A stretch of DNA of 64,000 nucleotides. It comes from Haemaphysalis longicornis. Lineage: Eukaryota; Arthropoda; Arachnida; Ixodida; Ixodidae. The stretch spans positions 102,774,417 through 102,838,416 of the forward strand of contig CM023449.1 in the NCBI GenBank assembly GCA_013339765.2. The letters are read 5' to 3'. Numbering within the stretch: the first letter of the stretch is position 1; each line of letters begins with the position of its first letter. The notes beneath the pieces are model-generated. The model saw only the letters and a program-made list of their open reading frames with translations, was not told the DNA's origin and did not search any database. The translations under genes were made by a program, and so were the position numbers. Shown piece by piece: positions 46,780 through 60,221 of the stretch.

Positions 46780-48060
46780 AGCGAATCCTCAGGTCTAGGG
46801 ACCTGATCACTATGTGATCGAGCCTCATCTAAGTTTGATCACTAGTCACATCATTGTGCTATCAAACCTGATCTAGGTTTAATCACTGTGAATTACCAAC
46901 TAGACTAGTCTACAGCTTTACTAAGCTACAGCATGTTGCAAAAGGGTCAGTTTCATTTCTGTTTGGCCCCCAGAATGCATAAAATAGTTCCGAATCTTTG
47001 TTTGCTGCATGACTGTATTTGCACTGTATTTTTGCAACAGATTCTACAAGCTTTCTCTCCTACTGTTTGCAGAAAAGGGATTGTAGATCTCGATTTCACA
47101 AGCCTGATTACTAGCCAGAGCGCAATATTACGGAAGAACGACACAAGGCAGACCTGGGCCATGGCTGCCCTTAGCGGGCATGATAACTTTACTCGCACGG
47201 GAAAATCTACACGATGTTGGTGATTATGATGATGACTGGCGCATAGCGAGTGGGGAAATTCACACAACAATTCTTCTTCCACTGTGTGCGGTAATCACAG
47301 CACTTGCACGGCTCAACATCTGCGGTGCCTCTTTATTGGGATCTACACGATTGGGAGAGCCCACTGTGTAGTCACGGCATTCTTGGCTTGTGTGGAAGCC
47401 CACATGCGCGGTCACGCTCATGGGCATAGCAGTGAGCTGTAACGAAAGCGATATGCCGGTCTAGTTGGTATGACATAAATGGAATGAAAGTGTGCTAAAG
47501 GGACAGGATGCGCAGAAGAAGACACGACACAGCGCTGCATGGTGTGTCTTCTGTTCACCCGGTCCTTTTAGCGCAATATCATTTCAAGCTTTCACCAGCT
47601 TTGTACATTGCATTCCCTTTAGCAGGGCTTCTCGGTGTCACCTCATAGCTGGCTGAACCACCCCTTCATTTGCTGACGTTGTAATAGCGACTGTGGGGGT
47701 CCGTCGTCCCCCTGTGATGTCACAATAGAAGCAACTGCAGCTAGGGACTGATGGCACTGCATCTGAAGTTAAAATGCCTGTTACAAGCAATATTGTTGAA
47801 AAAAATTCAAGGATGACCTGACCTTTATGTCCAACTATCTCTTACATTCGATGTCTGTTATGAAAGAGGTCAATTTAATGGGAAAGGTAGGGCAGCCAAC
47901 TATGTGGGAGAAAAGTGTCACTTAGACTCGGTTGTCTTTTACATCCGTGCATGTCTTACAATGAGGCGTAACTGTATGAATGTGTTCAGCAAAATATCAT
48001 TAATTTTAAGGGTTTAGCATGGTGTGGATGGAAACAAACAAGTACAACATTGCCAGTCTA
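46780..48060. other. No recognisable gene
   Basis: AT-rich, motif-free. A short imperfect repeat (about 46800-46890) alternates GATCAC and CTGATCTAGGTTT/CATCTAAGTTT elements. The sequence near 47500-47580 (ACAGCGCTGC...GTGTCTTCTG...CCCGGTCC) resembles the other end of the Penelope element. Confidence 0.35.
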
Positions 48061-48166
48061 CTCTATTTAATTATGTTGTGCATGCTCCACAGGGGGACAC
48101 GAGAAAAGCATTTTGTTTTTCTTTGGCAGGGCCTTTTGCGTAACGGAGTAAAGGCAGAAGCTGTAG

Positions 48167-48503
48167 GCCTCATGTGCTGAGGTGGCCATCGTGTGCTTAT
48201 TAGGCATTCTGTCGTCTGTTGCTCCCAATGAACTGGCCGACGCTGACCGACCAGGAGGCCCAGGTGTGGGGGACGACGCAACTGAGCAGCAGGAGGAGGC
48301 AGCTGAGGAGGACGTCCAGCCAAAGCAGCCACCCCCTGTGGGCCGTGCTGCTAGGAGGGTTCGGCAAGACCACACGCGGGCACTCATCCAGCGGGCCATC
48401 GGCACCATCGAGGCGGCCGAGGCTGACAGGCGGAAGCGTCACGAAGCGCCTGGCTGCTCGACGCCAGGCAGAGGAGCGAAGAAGCTCAGGCACTAGCAGC
48501 TGA
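48167..48503 (+). other. Candidate 3' exon of the divergent gene (Glu/Ala/Arg-rich coiled coil)
   Basis: After a possible acceptor (AGCTGTAG|GCC at 48166) the frame is open to 48496. It has an acidic, Gln/Glu-rich linker followed by an Arg/Ala-rich helical segment, RRVRQDHTRALIQRAIG and TIEAAEADRRKRHEA. After a one-base shift the helix would continue as LAARRQAEERRSSGTSS. A better polypyrimidine acceptor (TTTTTCTTTGGCAG, 48130) lies just upstream but in another phase. C-terminal charged helices are common in Myb/SANT-like partners of Harbinger transposases, but nothing here is diagnostic. It ends ~40 bp before the second 128-bp array. Confidence 0.3.
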
Positions 48504-48544
48504 TTGCTGCTCTTGACCGGGGAACGGGAAGGATAGCCGCTGCT

Positions 48545-51500
48545 ATTGAGGGACGACGGGGTTTTACCCTGACACATAATTCCCTGTGTAGTTCTTTCAT
48601 CTTTTTGACCCTTGGGGGCGCATTCCACTTGGCTACTGACAGCGTGCAAGCTGCACGGACCATTTCTTGCTATGTCACGTCTACTCAGAGACGACAGGTG
48701 GTCATAACCCTGAACACATAATTCGTTGCGCTATTCTTGTTCATTTTTTTACCCTTTGCCGCATTCCAATTGTACTGACAGCGTGCAAGCTGCCACGACC
48801 ATTTCTTGCTAGGCACGTCCATTCACGGGACGACAGGTGTCACACCCTGACACATATCGGTTTTTGCGGCAATTCTTTTCATTTATTGCCCTTGCGAATT
48901 CCATTGTACTGACAGCGTGCAAGCTGCACGACCATTTCTTGCTAGTCACGTCCATTCAGGGACGACAGTGTCACACCCTGACACATAATCGGTGCGTATT
49001 CTTTTCATTTTTTGCCCTTGCGCATTCCATTGTCACTGACAGCGTGCAAGCTGCACGACCATTTCTTCTTGCTAGTCACGTCCATCAGGGACGACAGGTG
49101 TCACACCCTGACACATAATCGGTTGCGTATTCTTTTCATTTTTTGCCCTTGCGCATTCCATTGTACTGACAGCGGTGCAAGTCTGCACGACCATTTCTGC
49201 CTAGTCACGTCCATTCAGGGACGACAGGTGTCACACCCTGACACATAATCGGTTGCGTATTTCTTTTCCATTTTTTTGCCCTTGCGCATTCCATTGTACT
49301 GACAGCGTGCAAGCTGCACGACCATTTCTTGCTAGTCACGTCCATTCAGGGACGACAGGTGTCACACCCGACACATAATCGGTTGCGTATTCTTTTCATT
49401 TTTGCCTTGCGCATTCCATTGTACTGACAGCGTGCAAGCTGCACGACCATTCTTGCTAGTCACGTCATTCAGGGACGACAGGTGTCACACCCTGACACAT
49501 AATCGGTTGCGTATTCTTTTCATTTTTTGCCCCTTGTGCATTCCATTGTACTGACAGCGTGCAAGCTGCACGACCATTTCTTGCTAGTCACGTCCATTCA
49601 GGGACGACAGGTGTCACAACCTGACACATAATCGGTTGCGTATTCTTTTCATTTTTTGGCCCTTGCACCGCATTCCATTGTACTGACAGTGTGCAAGCTG
49701 CACGACCATTTCTTGCTAGTCACGTCCATTCTAGGACGACAGGTGTCACACCTGACACCATAATCGGTTACGTATTCTTTTCATTTTTTGCCCTTGCGCA
49801 TTCCATTGTACTGACAGCGTGCAAGCTGCACGACCATTTCTTGCTAGTCACGTCCATTCAGGGACGACAGGTGTCACACCCTGACACATAATCGGTTGCG
49901 TATTCTTTTCATTTTTGCCCTTGCGCATTCCATTGTACTGACAGCGTGCAGCTGCACGACCATTTCTTGCTAGTCACCGTCCATTCAGGGACGACAGGTT
50001 GTCACACCCTGACACATAATCGGTTGCGTATTCTTTTCATTTTTTGCCCTTTGCGCATTCCATTGTACTGACAGTGTGCAAGCTGCACGACCATTTCTTG
50101 CTAGTCACGTCCATTCAGGGACGACAGGTTGTCACACCCTGACACATAATCGGTTGCGTATTCTTTTCATTTTTTGCCTTGCGCATTCCATTGTACTGAC
50201 AGCGTGCAAGCTGCACGACCATTCTTGCTAGTCCACGTCCATTCAGGGACGACAGGTTCACACCCTGACACATAATCGGTTGCGTCTTCTTTTCATTTTT
50301 TGCCCTTGCGCATTTCCATTGTACTGACAGCGTGCAAGCTGCACGACCATTTTCTTGCTAGTCACGTCCTACTCAGGGACGACAGGTGTCACACCCTGAC
50401 ACATAATCGGTTGCGTATTCTTTTTCATTTTTTGCCCTTGCGATTCCATTGTACTGACAGCCTGCAAGCTGCACGTACCATTTCTTGCTAGTCACGTCCA
50501 TTCAGGGACGACAGGTGTCCACCCTGACACATAATCGGTTGCGTATTCTTTTCATTTTTTTGCCCTTGCGCATTCCATGTACTGACAGCGTGCAAGCTGC
50601 ACGACCATTTCTTGCTAGTCACGTCCTACTTCAGGGACGACAGGTGTCACAACCCTGACACATAATCGGTTGCGTATTCTTTTCATTTGTGACCTGCGCA
50701 TTCCATTGTACTGACAGCGTGCAAGCTGCACGTACCATTTCTTGCTAGTCACGTCCATTCAGGGACGACAGGTGTCACACCCTGACACATAATCGGTTGC
50801 GTATTCTTTTCATTTTTTGCCCTTGCGCATTCCATTGTACTGGACAGCGTGCAAGCTGCACGACCATTTCTTGCTAGTCACGTCCATTCAGGGACGACAG
50901 GTGTCACACCCTGACACATAATCGGTTGCGTATTCTTTTCAGTTTTTTGCCCTTGCGCATTCCATTGTACTGACAGCGTGCAAGCTGCACGTACCATTTC
51001 TTGCTAGTCACGTCCATTCAGGGACGACAGGTGTCACACCCTGACACATAATCGGTTGCGTAATTCTTTTCATTTTTGCCCTTGCGCATCCATGTGTACT
51101 GACAGCGTGCAAGCTGCACGACCATTTCTTGCTAGTCACGTCATTCAGGGACGACAGGTGTCACACCCTGACACGTAATCGGTTTGCGTATTCTTTTCAT
51201 TTTTTGCCCTTGCGCATTCCATGTACTGACAGCGTGCAAGCTGCACGAACCATTTCTTGCTAGTCACTCTCATTCAGGGACGACAGGTGTCACACCCTGA
51301 CACATAATCGGTTGCGCTATTCTTTTCATTTTTTGCCCTTGCGCATTCCATTGTACTGACAGCGTGCAAGCTGCACGGCCATTTCTTGCTAGTCACGTCC
51401 ATTCAGGGACGACAGGTGTCACACCCTGACACATAATCGGTTGCGTATTCTTTTCATTTTTGCCCTTGCGCATTCCATTGTACTGACAGCGTGCAAGCTG

Positions 51501-52036
51501 CACGACCATTTCTTGCTAGTCACGTCCATTCAGGGACGACAGGTGTCACACCCTGACACATAATCGGTTGCGTATTCTTTTCATTTTTTGCCCTTGCGCA
51601 TTCCATTGTACTGACAGCGTGCAAGCTGCACGACCATTTCTTGCTAGTCACGTCCATTCAGGGACGACAGGTGTCACACCCTGACACATAATCGGTTGCG
51701 TATTCTTTTCATTTTTTGCCCTTGCGCATTCCATTGTACTGACAGCGTGCAAGCTGCACGACCATTTCTTGCTAGTCACGTCCATTCAGGGACGACAGGT
51801 GTCACACCCTGACACATAATCGGTTGCGTATTCTTTTCATTTTTTGCCCTTGCGCATTCCATTGTACTGACAGCGTGCAAGCTGCACGACTCAATTTCTT
51901 GCTAGTCACGTCCATTCAGGACGACAGGTGTCACACCCTGACACATAATCGGTTGCGTATTCTTTTCATTTTTTGCCCTTGTGCATTCCATTGTACTGAC
52001 AGCGTGCAAGCTGCACGACCATTTCTTGCTAGTCAC
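48545..52036. repeat. Tandem array 1', unit 2: 128-bp satellite, about 27 copies
   Basis: Same monomer as the array at 32394. The left third (about 48545-49200) is strongly degenerate; the middle carries many isolated one-base insertions or deletions (for example GTACCATTTCTT, GCTATTCTTTTC, CATTTTCTTGC); the right ~680 bp are as clean as array 1. The right edge is the same partial copy as in unit 1. Confidence 0.95.
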
Positions 52037-52037
52037 A

Positions 52038-55000
52038 GCTATTTAAAGTCGGCGAGTTCATCACCCTAATGTGCACCATGTTTTCAGCTTTGCAATTTGT
52101 TTTCATCGTTTTTTCTCTACTGACAGCGTGCCATATGGCTGCCTATTTATGAAGCACAACTTATTTCTCCAAAGTAAGCTTTGTCTGATTGGTGCAATTG
52201 ATATTTTTGTGCGTGCCAAAGGTATACCTGGCGCAAGAAGACAGATCACCACTGTAGAGGGCTGCAGACTTAGTTGCATCATGTGGGATTTTCTCACGTT
52301 CAGTGAAATATTTCACACACTACCATTATAACTTTTTGTTTCCGTCACCAAAGCATGTACTCTGGCCACAAAGTGAGCTCAGACAACCTTGCAAGGCACT
52401 AAATCGCCATAGTGGGATGTGTTGAAGTTGTGGTCGATGATTTATGTCCGTGCACGCCCTAAGCCAGCTCAAAATGCGCAGAATGGAGGAAGGACTGTGT
52501 AACAATGTGCGCATACCACTGGTGACTTCAAGAAAGAAACAGGTTTTGTTATTTCTTGGAAACCACCAATCGCAGCTGTGGGAGTACATTTCTTTTCGTT
52601 TTTTTCCTACATTTTGCTGCTTTGCGGTGGCTCTTGCAAATTAGTTTGGTTTGCCTGCAGTGTCTTCTTTTTTCATCATGGCAACTCCGACCTAAGTTTG
52701 TGGCTGCAGTATGTCCTTGTGGTCACTTAATGTGTCATTCTGCCTGTTTACTTTGCTAATTTTTCGGTTGTTCATTATTGCTGCAAATGGACTTTGTTTT
52801 GAGCTGTTCACGCATGGTGCACATATCGAAAGGTATGTAGTTTCATTTGCTTTACCGTTTGAACTTCATCCATGCATTTGCAAACCGGTGGTCTAGTCCA
52901 GCCATGCTGAACTATTGCCACTAGTTGGGAAATAGAATCCAATGCTCGTGTTATTGCTCTGTGCTGTTACGGCAAGCTACAACTGGTTCTTATATATATG
53001 GTCTAGTACCTTTTTTGTGGTTAGCTGTATTCTCTGTTGACTTTATATGTGTCTTCTCTGGGATGCTATTAATCTAGTCGTTCAGGTACACGCGAGGGAT
53101 AGAGGCCAGTCTGCATTGGTATTGTTATGGCTACTACACGTTGGGTACGGTTCAGCAATGACCGCTCTAAGTGGTGGTGCATCAACGGGTTTTTTAAGCC
53201 ACCATGTGTATTTAACACCCACAGTCGGTGTACAAGGTGATGGTGTTCCACATTTTGCAAGCGTCTGTGAAATTGGCGGCACCATTACTGAGGCCACCTG
53301 TGTTTTCCTGCGAGTACCCCATGTGTGCAGCAATTGATTCATACTAGAAAAAGGAGGTGAGGGCTGCGGTGACCCAATGTTCACCATAACGGCATGCTTT
53401 GGAATGTAGCATCCCGAATAGGTGGCCGAAACTACTTATTGTACTCGCACCCACCGCAGTGGCTAAGGCGTTGTGCTGCTGAGCACGAGGTCGCGGGTTC
53501 ATTTTCCCTCCGCGGCGGCCGCTTTTCTGATGGGGGAAAAGCAAAAATGCCCGTGTGTACAATTTCGGCGCACATCAAAGATCCCCAGGTGGTCACAATT
53601 AATCCGGAGCCCTCCACTACGGCGCGCCTCATCGCCCGCGTTGCGTCGGCGCGTTAAACCCTACAATCAATCAAATCATTGTGCCCGCTTATCTACAGGT
53701 ACTGGTTGACATCGCACGCGCTCAGAGCGGAGCAGTAAGCATAAGCTCTGGTGTTCTGACGAAGTGATACATGCTTAGAGAGTTGCACACACCTGCACTG
53801 GGGCATCGTACAGCCCTTCAAAAAACAGTAATGTATGCTAATTCTCATGATATTTTGTAGTTTCCGAAGACAAAACTTCCATGCGAAGCATGTAAAAACT
53901 TTTGCTGCCCTCGTTCCACGGAGTAAAACTTCAACTGAACTTTTTTTTTCATGCATCAAGGGTTCTGGGTCCTTGTCAATTGTAGGATGCATTTGTGCCG
54001 TCTTTTTACATGGCTACCTATATGCAAATGCTCATAACTTAGATTAAATATGCCATGCCGCTACAATAGCTCCAGCACGTTGCATCGGTGTGCTTGTGTA
54101 TATTATTCCATGTTAGTGTGCAGCGTTACGCTAATTACCTCATGCACAGAACCATATTGTGTGCTTCACATACTTGGAAAGGGTATGGTGGTCCTTGCAA
54201 TGTGTACGCGTCTCAGGGCGGACAATGTATGTATTTTTGTACAGCCAAAAAAAATTGCTCCGACAGGCGCAGATTAACTTCTCACAGGCATCCATTACAC
54301 TAATTGAGATACTATTGCCAAGTGAATTCATTCTTGTGGCATAAAGTTTTTTTCAAGATTACATGTTTACTCTGCCAGCAGTGCCTTATACCGAGGTGTG
54401 TGTGCATGACTTGTCACAGCGGTGCCATGTGAATGGTTGCACTCTTTATTACATTTTTGCTCTACAAATTCACTCAGTGCAAGTCTCTTGCAATGCGCGT
54501 AAAATATTTATTAAGCTGATGAAAAACAGACAAAATAAACCCTTTTATACACATTGAGCATGTCATCTCCAGGCAGTCTTTTTACAAACGTATATTATCC
54601 AAGGCACACACAGCCAACAGGCAGGTGAAAGTAAAACAATGTATAAATTATATGCCAACCACTCATGCCATGTGCGTAACCATGAAATGGACATAAACAC
54701 CTACGAGCTATTCTGTTGCTTCTGGACTTGCATACCATTTATCTTTCCGTGGTTTCATTAATCGACCTTGGTTCTTGCTATGGGAAATGGGTGGGCACAT
54801 ATTTAGTGCGACCCAACCTTTTTCCCTTAAAAAGTACAAGTTAGTGTTAGGCATTGAGTAATCACATCCCCGAAACATACTTTGCTGCGGCGTATATATG
54901 CGAACCGAAGCCACATTCGTTGTGCGCGCTGCAAGGCGCAACCAACCTCTCCCTGTGCCAGTATCACGTCTAAGCAAGGTGACAACACTAGTCACTTGTG

Positions 55001-56979
55001 TCTGGCGTGTTTGGTGGTAACAGTGGTGATATACTGCTGCCGCCGCCGTAACAGTGTCCCAGAATTGCGCAGAACCACCTCTCCGGAACGCTCTTGTTGG
55101 TGTTCGAGGACGTTACCAAGATGCAGCTGTTTCTTGAAGTGCCTAAATGTGCTGCTTGCTTCAAGACGTGACCATAAGTTCTTTAGGCCGCGGAAAGGCA
55201 AAGAGAAGCGAAAGAGAACCGACACACTGCATGCGCCCCTATCGCCACTAGTGCTCATCCCGCAAAGGCTGCGGAGAAGCGGCGGCAGGCGGCGCAGCGA
55301 GTGCAAGCTCAAGGCGTATACATCAGTACCTCCGTTGTTGAAGATATTCGTTGTGATGCATAGAAATGGCGATACCTTATTATGTGTTTGCATAGTACTG
55401 AAGCAACGTAACACAGTGCTTCATAGTCTAAAGCATAAAACAATGGTGGCAACAAGAGCAAGTACTATTTGCATGGTTTTATACAATAAAAAATAAAGCT
55501 GCACTGAGTAACTACAATGTCCGCAAAGGCTTTGCACTGGTTGGGTTACAGCAATAAATTGGAGGTGTTATAACTATGCTACTCCAAAGTTACACCTGAT
55601 CACATTCATGCGCTTCCATTATGCACACAGTGGTATTGAGAAACATCACAAGCTTTATACAGTAAAGTACTACAATTTTTCCCTGACCAAACCATTTCAT
55701 TGCAGGTTTAATGACTGTTCGTTTGATTTGCCACTAAAGTATACGGAATTCTGATGGTTCTGATATGCAAGAGCACTGACATAATGCCGTTGGCACAGAA
55801 TGGCTCATTGTAATTGGTGCAGCTGAGGTGGTGTTGGAAAAGTGGCACCAGGTACTGCTGTAATGTTGACCGGGTCGTTGCCACACGCTTGGAATATAGG
55901 AATGTGAAACCACATGCCTGCTGTAAATGCCACAAGACACGGTCACAGTGCTTAATGCTGAATTCTACAAACCCAAGGTACTACTCCCTGATGGACTCTT
56001 ACAGAACAGCAGCGCAGTATACATCTGATGCAGTCGTTAATATTCATCCCCATGCAGCACTTTTTGCATTCAAGGCTATTGTGTCGAAGGTTCACATACA
56101 TCGGTGGGACACATCAGTTGTCCAAGGGAGCAACTTAGTCTGTGCAGAGTCAAGTGTAGCACAATTTCAATGAAGCAATTTATGAACCTCTTTTCTGTAA
56201 ACTGGGGCAAGCATTACAGTTCCAGGGTGTTCACCTAGCGCACAAATATTCATATCAGCAAAATGTGACAACAACAGTGCACACACTCTGCCTATAGGTA
56301 GCCGTGCCAGATGTCCTATTTCAGACTTTCTTCCCCGTCACAAGTACTATGTTGACATACGTCATGAAGCTGATACATTGGTGCTCCTGCTAAAGCTCTG
56401 TGGTTCTCAGTTTACTGCAGCAAACATAGCCAATATTGCTATGCACTGCTTCGTCAAACTGGCATGTTCAACCAGCACACAGGTACAACCTAAGAACGTC
56501 AATTGCTCATGTAGTTTGCCACTCTGTTGAAGCGGCAAGCTCATGACGCAAACACATGCACTTGTTTTGAAAAGAGGTAGCGCTTACTGCCCGACATTTT
56601 AATTTTCTCACAACATTTGTCAACATTGCAGTAGTTTATGAGTGGCTTAAGTCAGCAAAATCAGAAAAATGCCCTGTGTCACGGTAAAATACTTGCAGCA
56701 CTACACTCGTCGCTACAGGGATGAACAGCCAGCTGCGGTGATGAGGTGAAAGGGCAACTTCCCTTGTTGTTTTTAACTTAACCCTCTGAACTCACCATTA
56801 CACATGCAGCATATTGGTTATCCTGCAACATGCAGCTATATATTCACATGATGGGGCAGTGAATTGCAAGTAAGCTAGCAGCACTGATGCACTCTGGGTG
56901 GGGTATTGTCTGGTGCAGCAATACATTGAAAGTGTTTAAGCTTATCATAAGCTGTCATCAAACCGGGAAGAAAATATTT
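52038..56979. other. Unit 2: ~4.9 kb of unrecognised DNA, copy of 35555-40497
   Basis: Collinear copy of the unit-1 stretch at an offset of 16,483 then 16,482 bases. Visible differences are a one-base deletion at about 52551 and single substitutions (for example at about 52695, 54045, 54701, 56035 and 56225). It contains the same motif-free frames. Confidence 0.85.
53450..53678 (+). mobile_element. tRNA-derived tick SINE (unit 2 copy)
   Basis: Copy of the SINE at 36968, carried along by the duplication rather than an independent insertion, because its flanks are also identical. Confidence 0.75.
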
Positions 56980-58474
56980 AGCCTCATCAGGCGATACTGG
57001 TCAAAAGCAAAATTCAAACATTCAGCCCATCAGCAGACTCCGTCGTCAAAAAGGAATAAACCTGTTCAGCTGCCGTCAAAGAGTGAAAACATGTAGCCTC
57101 ATCAGCAGGTCACGTCGTCAAAAGCAAAATTCAAACATGTCAGCCCATCAGCAGACGCCATCGTCAAAAAAAGAATTAAACCTGTTCAGCAGCTGCTGCC
57201 GTCAAAGGAGAAGTGAAAACATGTAGCCTCATCAGCAGGTCACGTCGTCAAAAGCAAAATTCAAACATGTCAGCCCATCAGCAGACGCCGTCGTCAAAAA
57301 AGGAATAAAACCTGTTCAGCAGCTGCTGCCGTCAAAGGAGAAGTGAAAACATGTAGCCTCATCAGCAGGTCACGTCGTCAAAAGCAAAATTCAAACATGT
57401 CAGCCCATCAGCAGACTCCGTCGTCAAAAAAGGAATAAAACCTGTTCAGCAGCTGCTGCCGTCAAAGGAGGAGTGAAAACATGTAGCCTCATCAGCAGGT
57501 CACGTCGTCAAAAGCAAAATTCAAACATGTCAGCCCATCAGCAGACGCCATCGTCAAAAAAAGAATTAAACCTGTTCAGCAGCTGCTGCCGTCAAAGGAG
57601 AAGTGAAAACATGTAGCCTCATCAGCAGGTCATGTCAAAAGCAAAATTCAAACATGTCAGCCCATCAGCAGACGCCGTCGTCAAAAAAGGAATTAAACCT
57701 GTTCAGCAGCTGCTGCCGTCAAAGGAGGAGTGAAAACATGTAGCCTCATCAGCAGGTCACGTCGTCAAAAGCAAAATTCAAACATGTCAGCCCATCAGCA
57801 GACGCCATCGTCAAAAAAAGAATTAAACCTGTTCAGCAGCTGCTGCCGTCAAAGGAGAAGTGAAAACATGTAGCCTCATCAGCAGGTCACGTCGTCAAAA
57901 GCAAAATTCAAACATGTCAGCCCATCAGCAACGCCATTGTCAAAAAAAGAAATAACCTGTTCAGCAGCTGCTGCCGTCAAAGAGAGTGAAAACATGTAGC
58001 CTCATCAGCAGGTCACGTCGTCAAAAGCAAAATTCAAACATGTCAGCCCATCAGCAGACTCCGTCGTCAAAAAAGGAATAAAACCTGTTCAGCAGCTGCT
58101 GCCGTCAAAGGAGAAGTGAAAACATGTAGCCTCATCAGCAGGTCACGTCGTCAAAAGCAAAATTCAAACATGTCAGCCCATCAGCAGACTCCGTCGTCAA
58201 AAAAGGAATAAAACCTGTTCAGCAGCTGCTGCCGTCAAAGGAAGTGAAACATGTAGCCTCATCAGCAGGTCACGTCGTCAAAAGCAAAATTCAAACATGT
58301 CAGCCCATCAGCAGACGCCGTCGTCAAAAAGGAATAAAACCTGTTCAGCAGCTGCTGCCGTCAAAGGAGGAGTGAAAACATTTAGCCTCATCAGCAGGTG
58401 ATGCGTCAAAATCAAACTTATCAAGCAGGAGGCTCATTAGCACATGCTGTCGTCAAATGAAGAAAAACATTTAG
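56980..58474. repeat. Tandem array 2', unit 2: 130-bp repeat, about ten copies
   Basis: Same three-subunit 130-mer as at 40498. Net length differs by 3 bp, from a CATGTCGTC to CATGTC change at about 57632. The order of variant copies differs at the left: the first full copy here has GCCATC...AGAATTAAACC, whereas in unit 1 it has GCCGTC...AGGAATAAAACC. Confidence 0.95.
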
Positions 58475-58533
58475 GTTCTAACATTATGCTGTCGAGGAAA
58501 AAGCTTAGAATGTGGAACAATACCTGGCATGCC

Positions 58534-60221
58534 TTACAGGCTTAGCGCAACTGCGTCCCGCAAGGCAGTTGCTGGGGCAGGTGTGTCGTGTCCCTGCAAA
58601 GGATCAGGAGGTGACACATCTGTTCCACTGTCGGGGAGAGCTTCGTCGTCGTTGAGCTGGTCGGACGCCCTCTGTGCGATGTTGTGCAGGACACAGGCTC
58701 CCAACACGGTATCGACAGCTTGTGGAATTGTTAGGACGTCAATGTGCAGAAGGCGTCGGAAACGGCCCTTCAGCAATCCAAAGGCGCCCTCAATTACCAC
58801 TCGCTGCCCATTGTGGGCACTGTTGAAGGCCTGCATGTGTGGCTGCCACCTTCCTGTAGCCTGCTTGTAGGGGGTCAGCAGCCAAGGTTGCAGCGGGTAG
58901 GCAGAGTCCCCAAGGAGGTACCCACCTGCAAATGTGTATGTGGGAAGCTTGCTATAGAAAAGAAAACAATACAGACAAGGGAAATATTTTTATGAGGAGT
59001 GTGTAGAAAAAAATGAACATGCTCATTGTATTATAAAGTTTATCTGTACACAAGTCTTCCCGAAGAAACTTTCGCTGCATCAAGTGGAACTGCTTGTTGG
59101 CAAATTAATTTTTACACATTGCAAATTTGCCTGCGCCCCCATCCAGAAATCAACCAAATTTATAGAAGTGCTGCTGTAGCACATACTTTAATGGGTAAAT
59201 ATGTGCTTACCTCACTACCATTTCTCTACCATTACCTTTACTCGAGCTTTTGAACCTCAAAAGGGATTAAGTTCGGCATGCGTGGCAGACCATCTGGCCC
59301 AACGAAATGTGCACATTATCGCCGATACGGCATCGGCCCGAAACAGGGATGGCTTACATGGAATTATTAATCAGCATTTCACAATTTACCTACGTATGCC
59401 TCTGTATTTGCGGCAGACAGTTTGCAGTTATTAGGTCACCAGTCCTTACCTTCGCACTTGGACGCCGCGTTCTCGAAGAAGCTTTCCCGCAACACACGGG
59501 CGTCGTGGGCACTCCCCGGAAACCCGGCGAACACATCCGTGAACAACATGTCCGCGTCACAGATGCCCTGCAGGATGATCGAGTGAAACTTCTTCCTGTT
59601 GTAATAGCTCTCCTCCGCCTCCGATGGCCTGGAAATGCGGATGTGGCATCCATCGACGGCCCCAATGACGTCCGGCAGGGCACCACGACGACCGAGTGAC
59701 GAAAACTTCATCTTCATCCTTCCGCGCTCGTCGGCGTCCGGCCACCGGATCTCTCGGGCGCTGATAGAATACAAGAATGCCAACACCCGGTTGATGGCAA
59801 GGTGCACGCTAGATTCGGCGACGTCGAACCTGTCCGCAATCCGGTACATCGCACTCTGCGTACCGATGTACGTGAGGGCGATGAGCAGGGTCTTCTCAGA
59901 GCTCATTTTTGTTCGTCCACGGTGCCCAGCAGGGTAGAATGCAGAACTCTCAAATTCAGCACCAAGCTGAGCGACCGTGGACCGTGAGAGCCTGAACATC
60001 TTGCGGAATTCAAACTCGAAGTACGTCGAGACGACCCGCTCAACGTACAGGGGCACTCGGTGCCGCTCCTCCCTCACCAGCTTCGTCAAAATCAGGAGCG
60101 CAACGTAGTGGTCGGCGGAACATTCGTCGTCGCTGTCGCAGTCGCTTCCATCGGAATCTGAACTCTCAGATTCCAGCAATTCAAGCACAGCGCCAAGAGC
60201 GCGAACATCTTCCGCCGACAT
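58534..60221 (-). CDS. PIF/Harbinger (HARBI1-type) DDE transposase, two exons, intact (unit 2)
   Basis: Exon 1 is 60221-59450 and exon 2 is 58925-58534, with the same GT...AG intron (524 bp) and the same 387-residue frame as the unit-1 gene. Exon 1 differs by two substitutions: one synonymous (Ser65, about 60027) and one Val216 to Ile (about 59575). Exon 2 appears identical. The DDE residues D190, D264 and E303 are retained. Two uninterrupted copies of an intron-containing transposase are unusual in a window where every other transposon gene is broken, which implies recent duplication, selection or sequence conversion. Confidence 0.85.
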
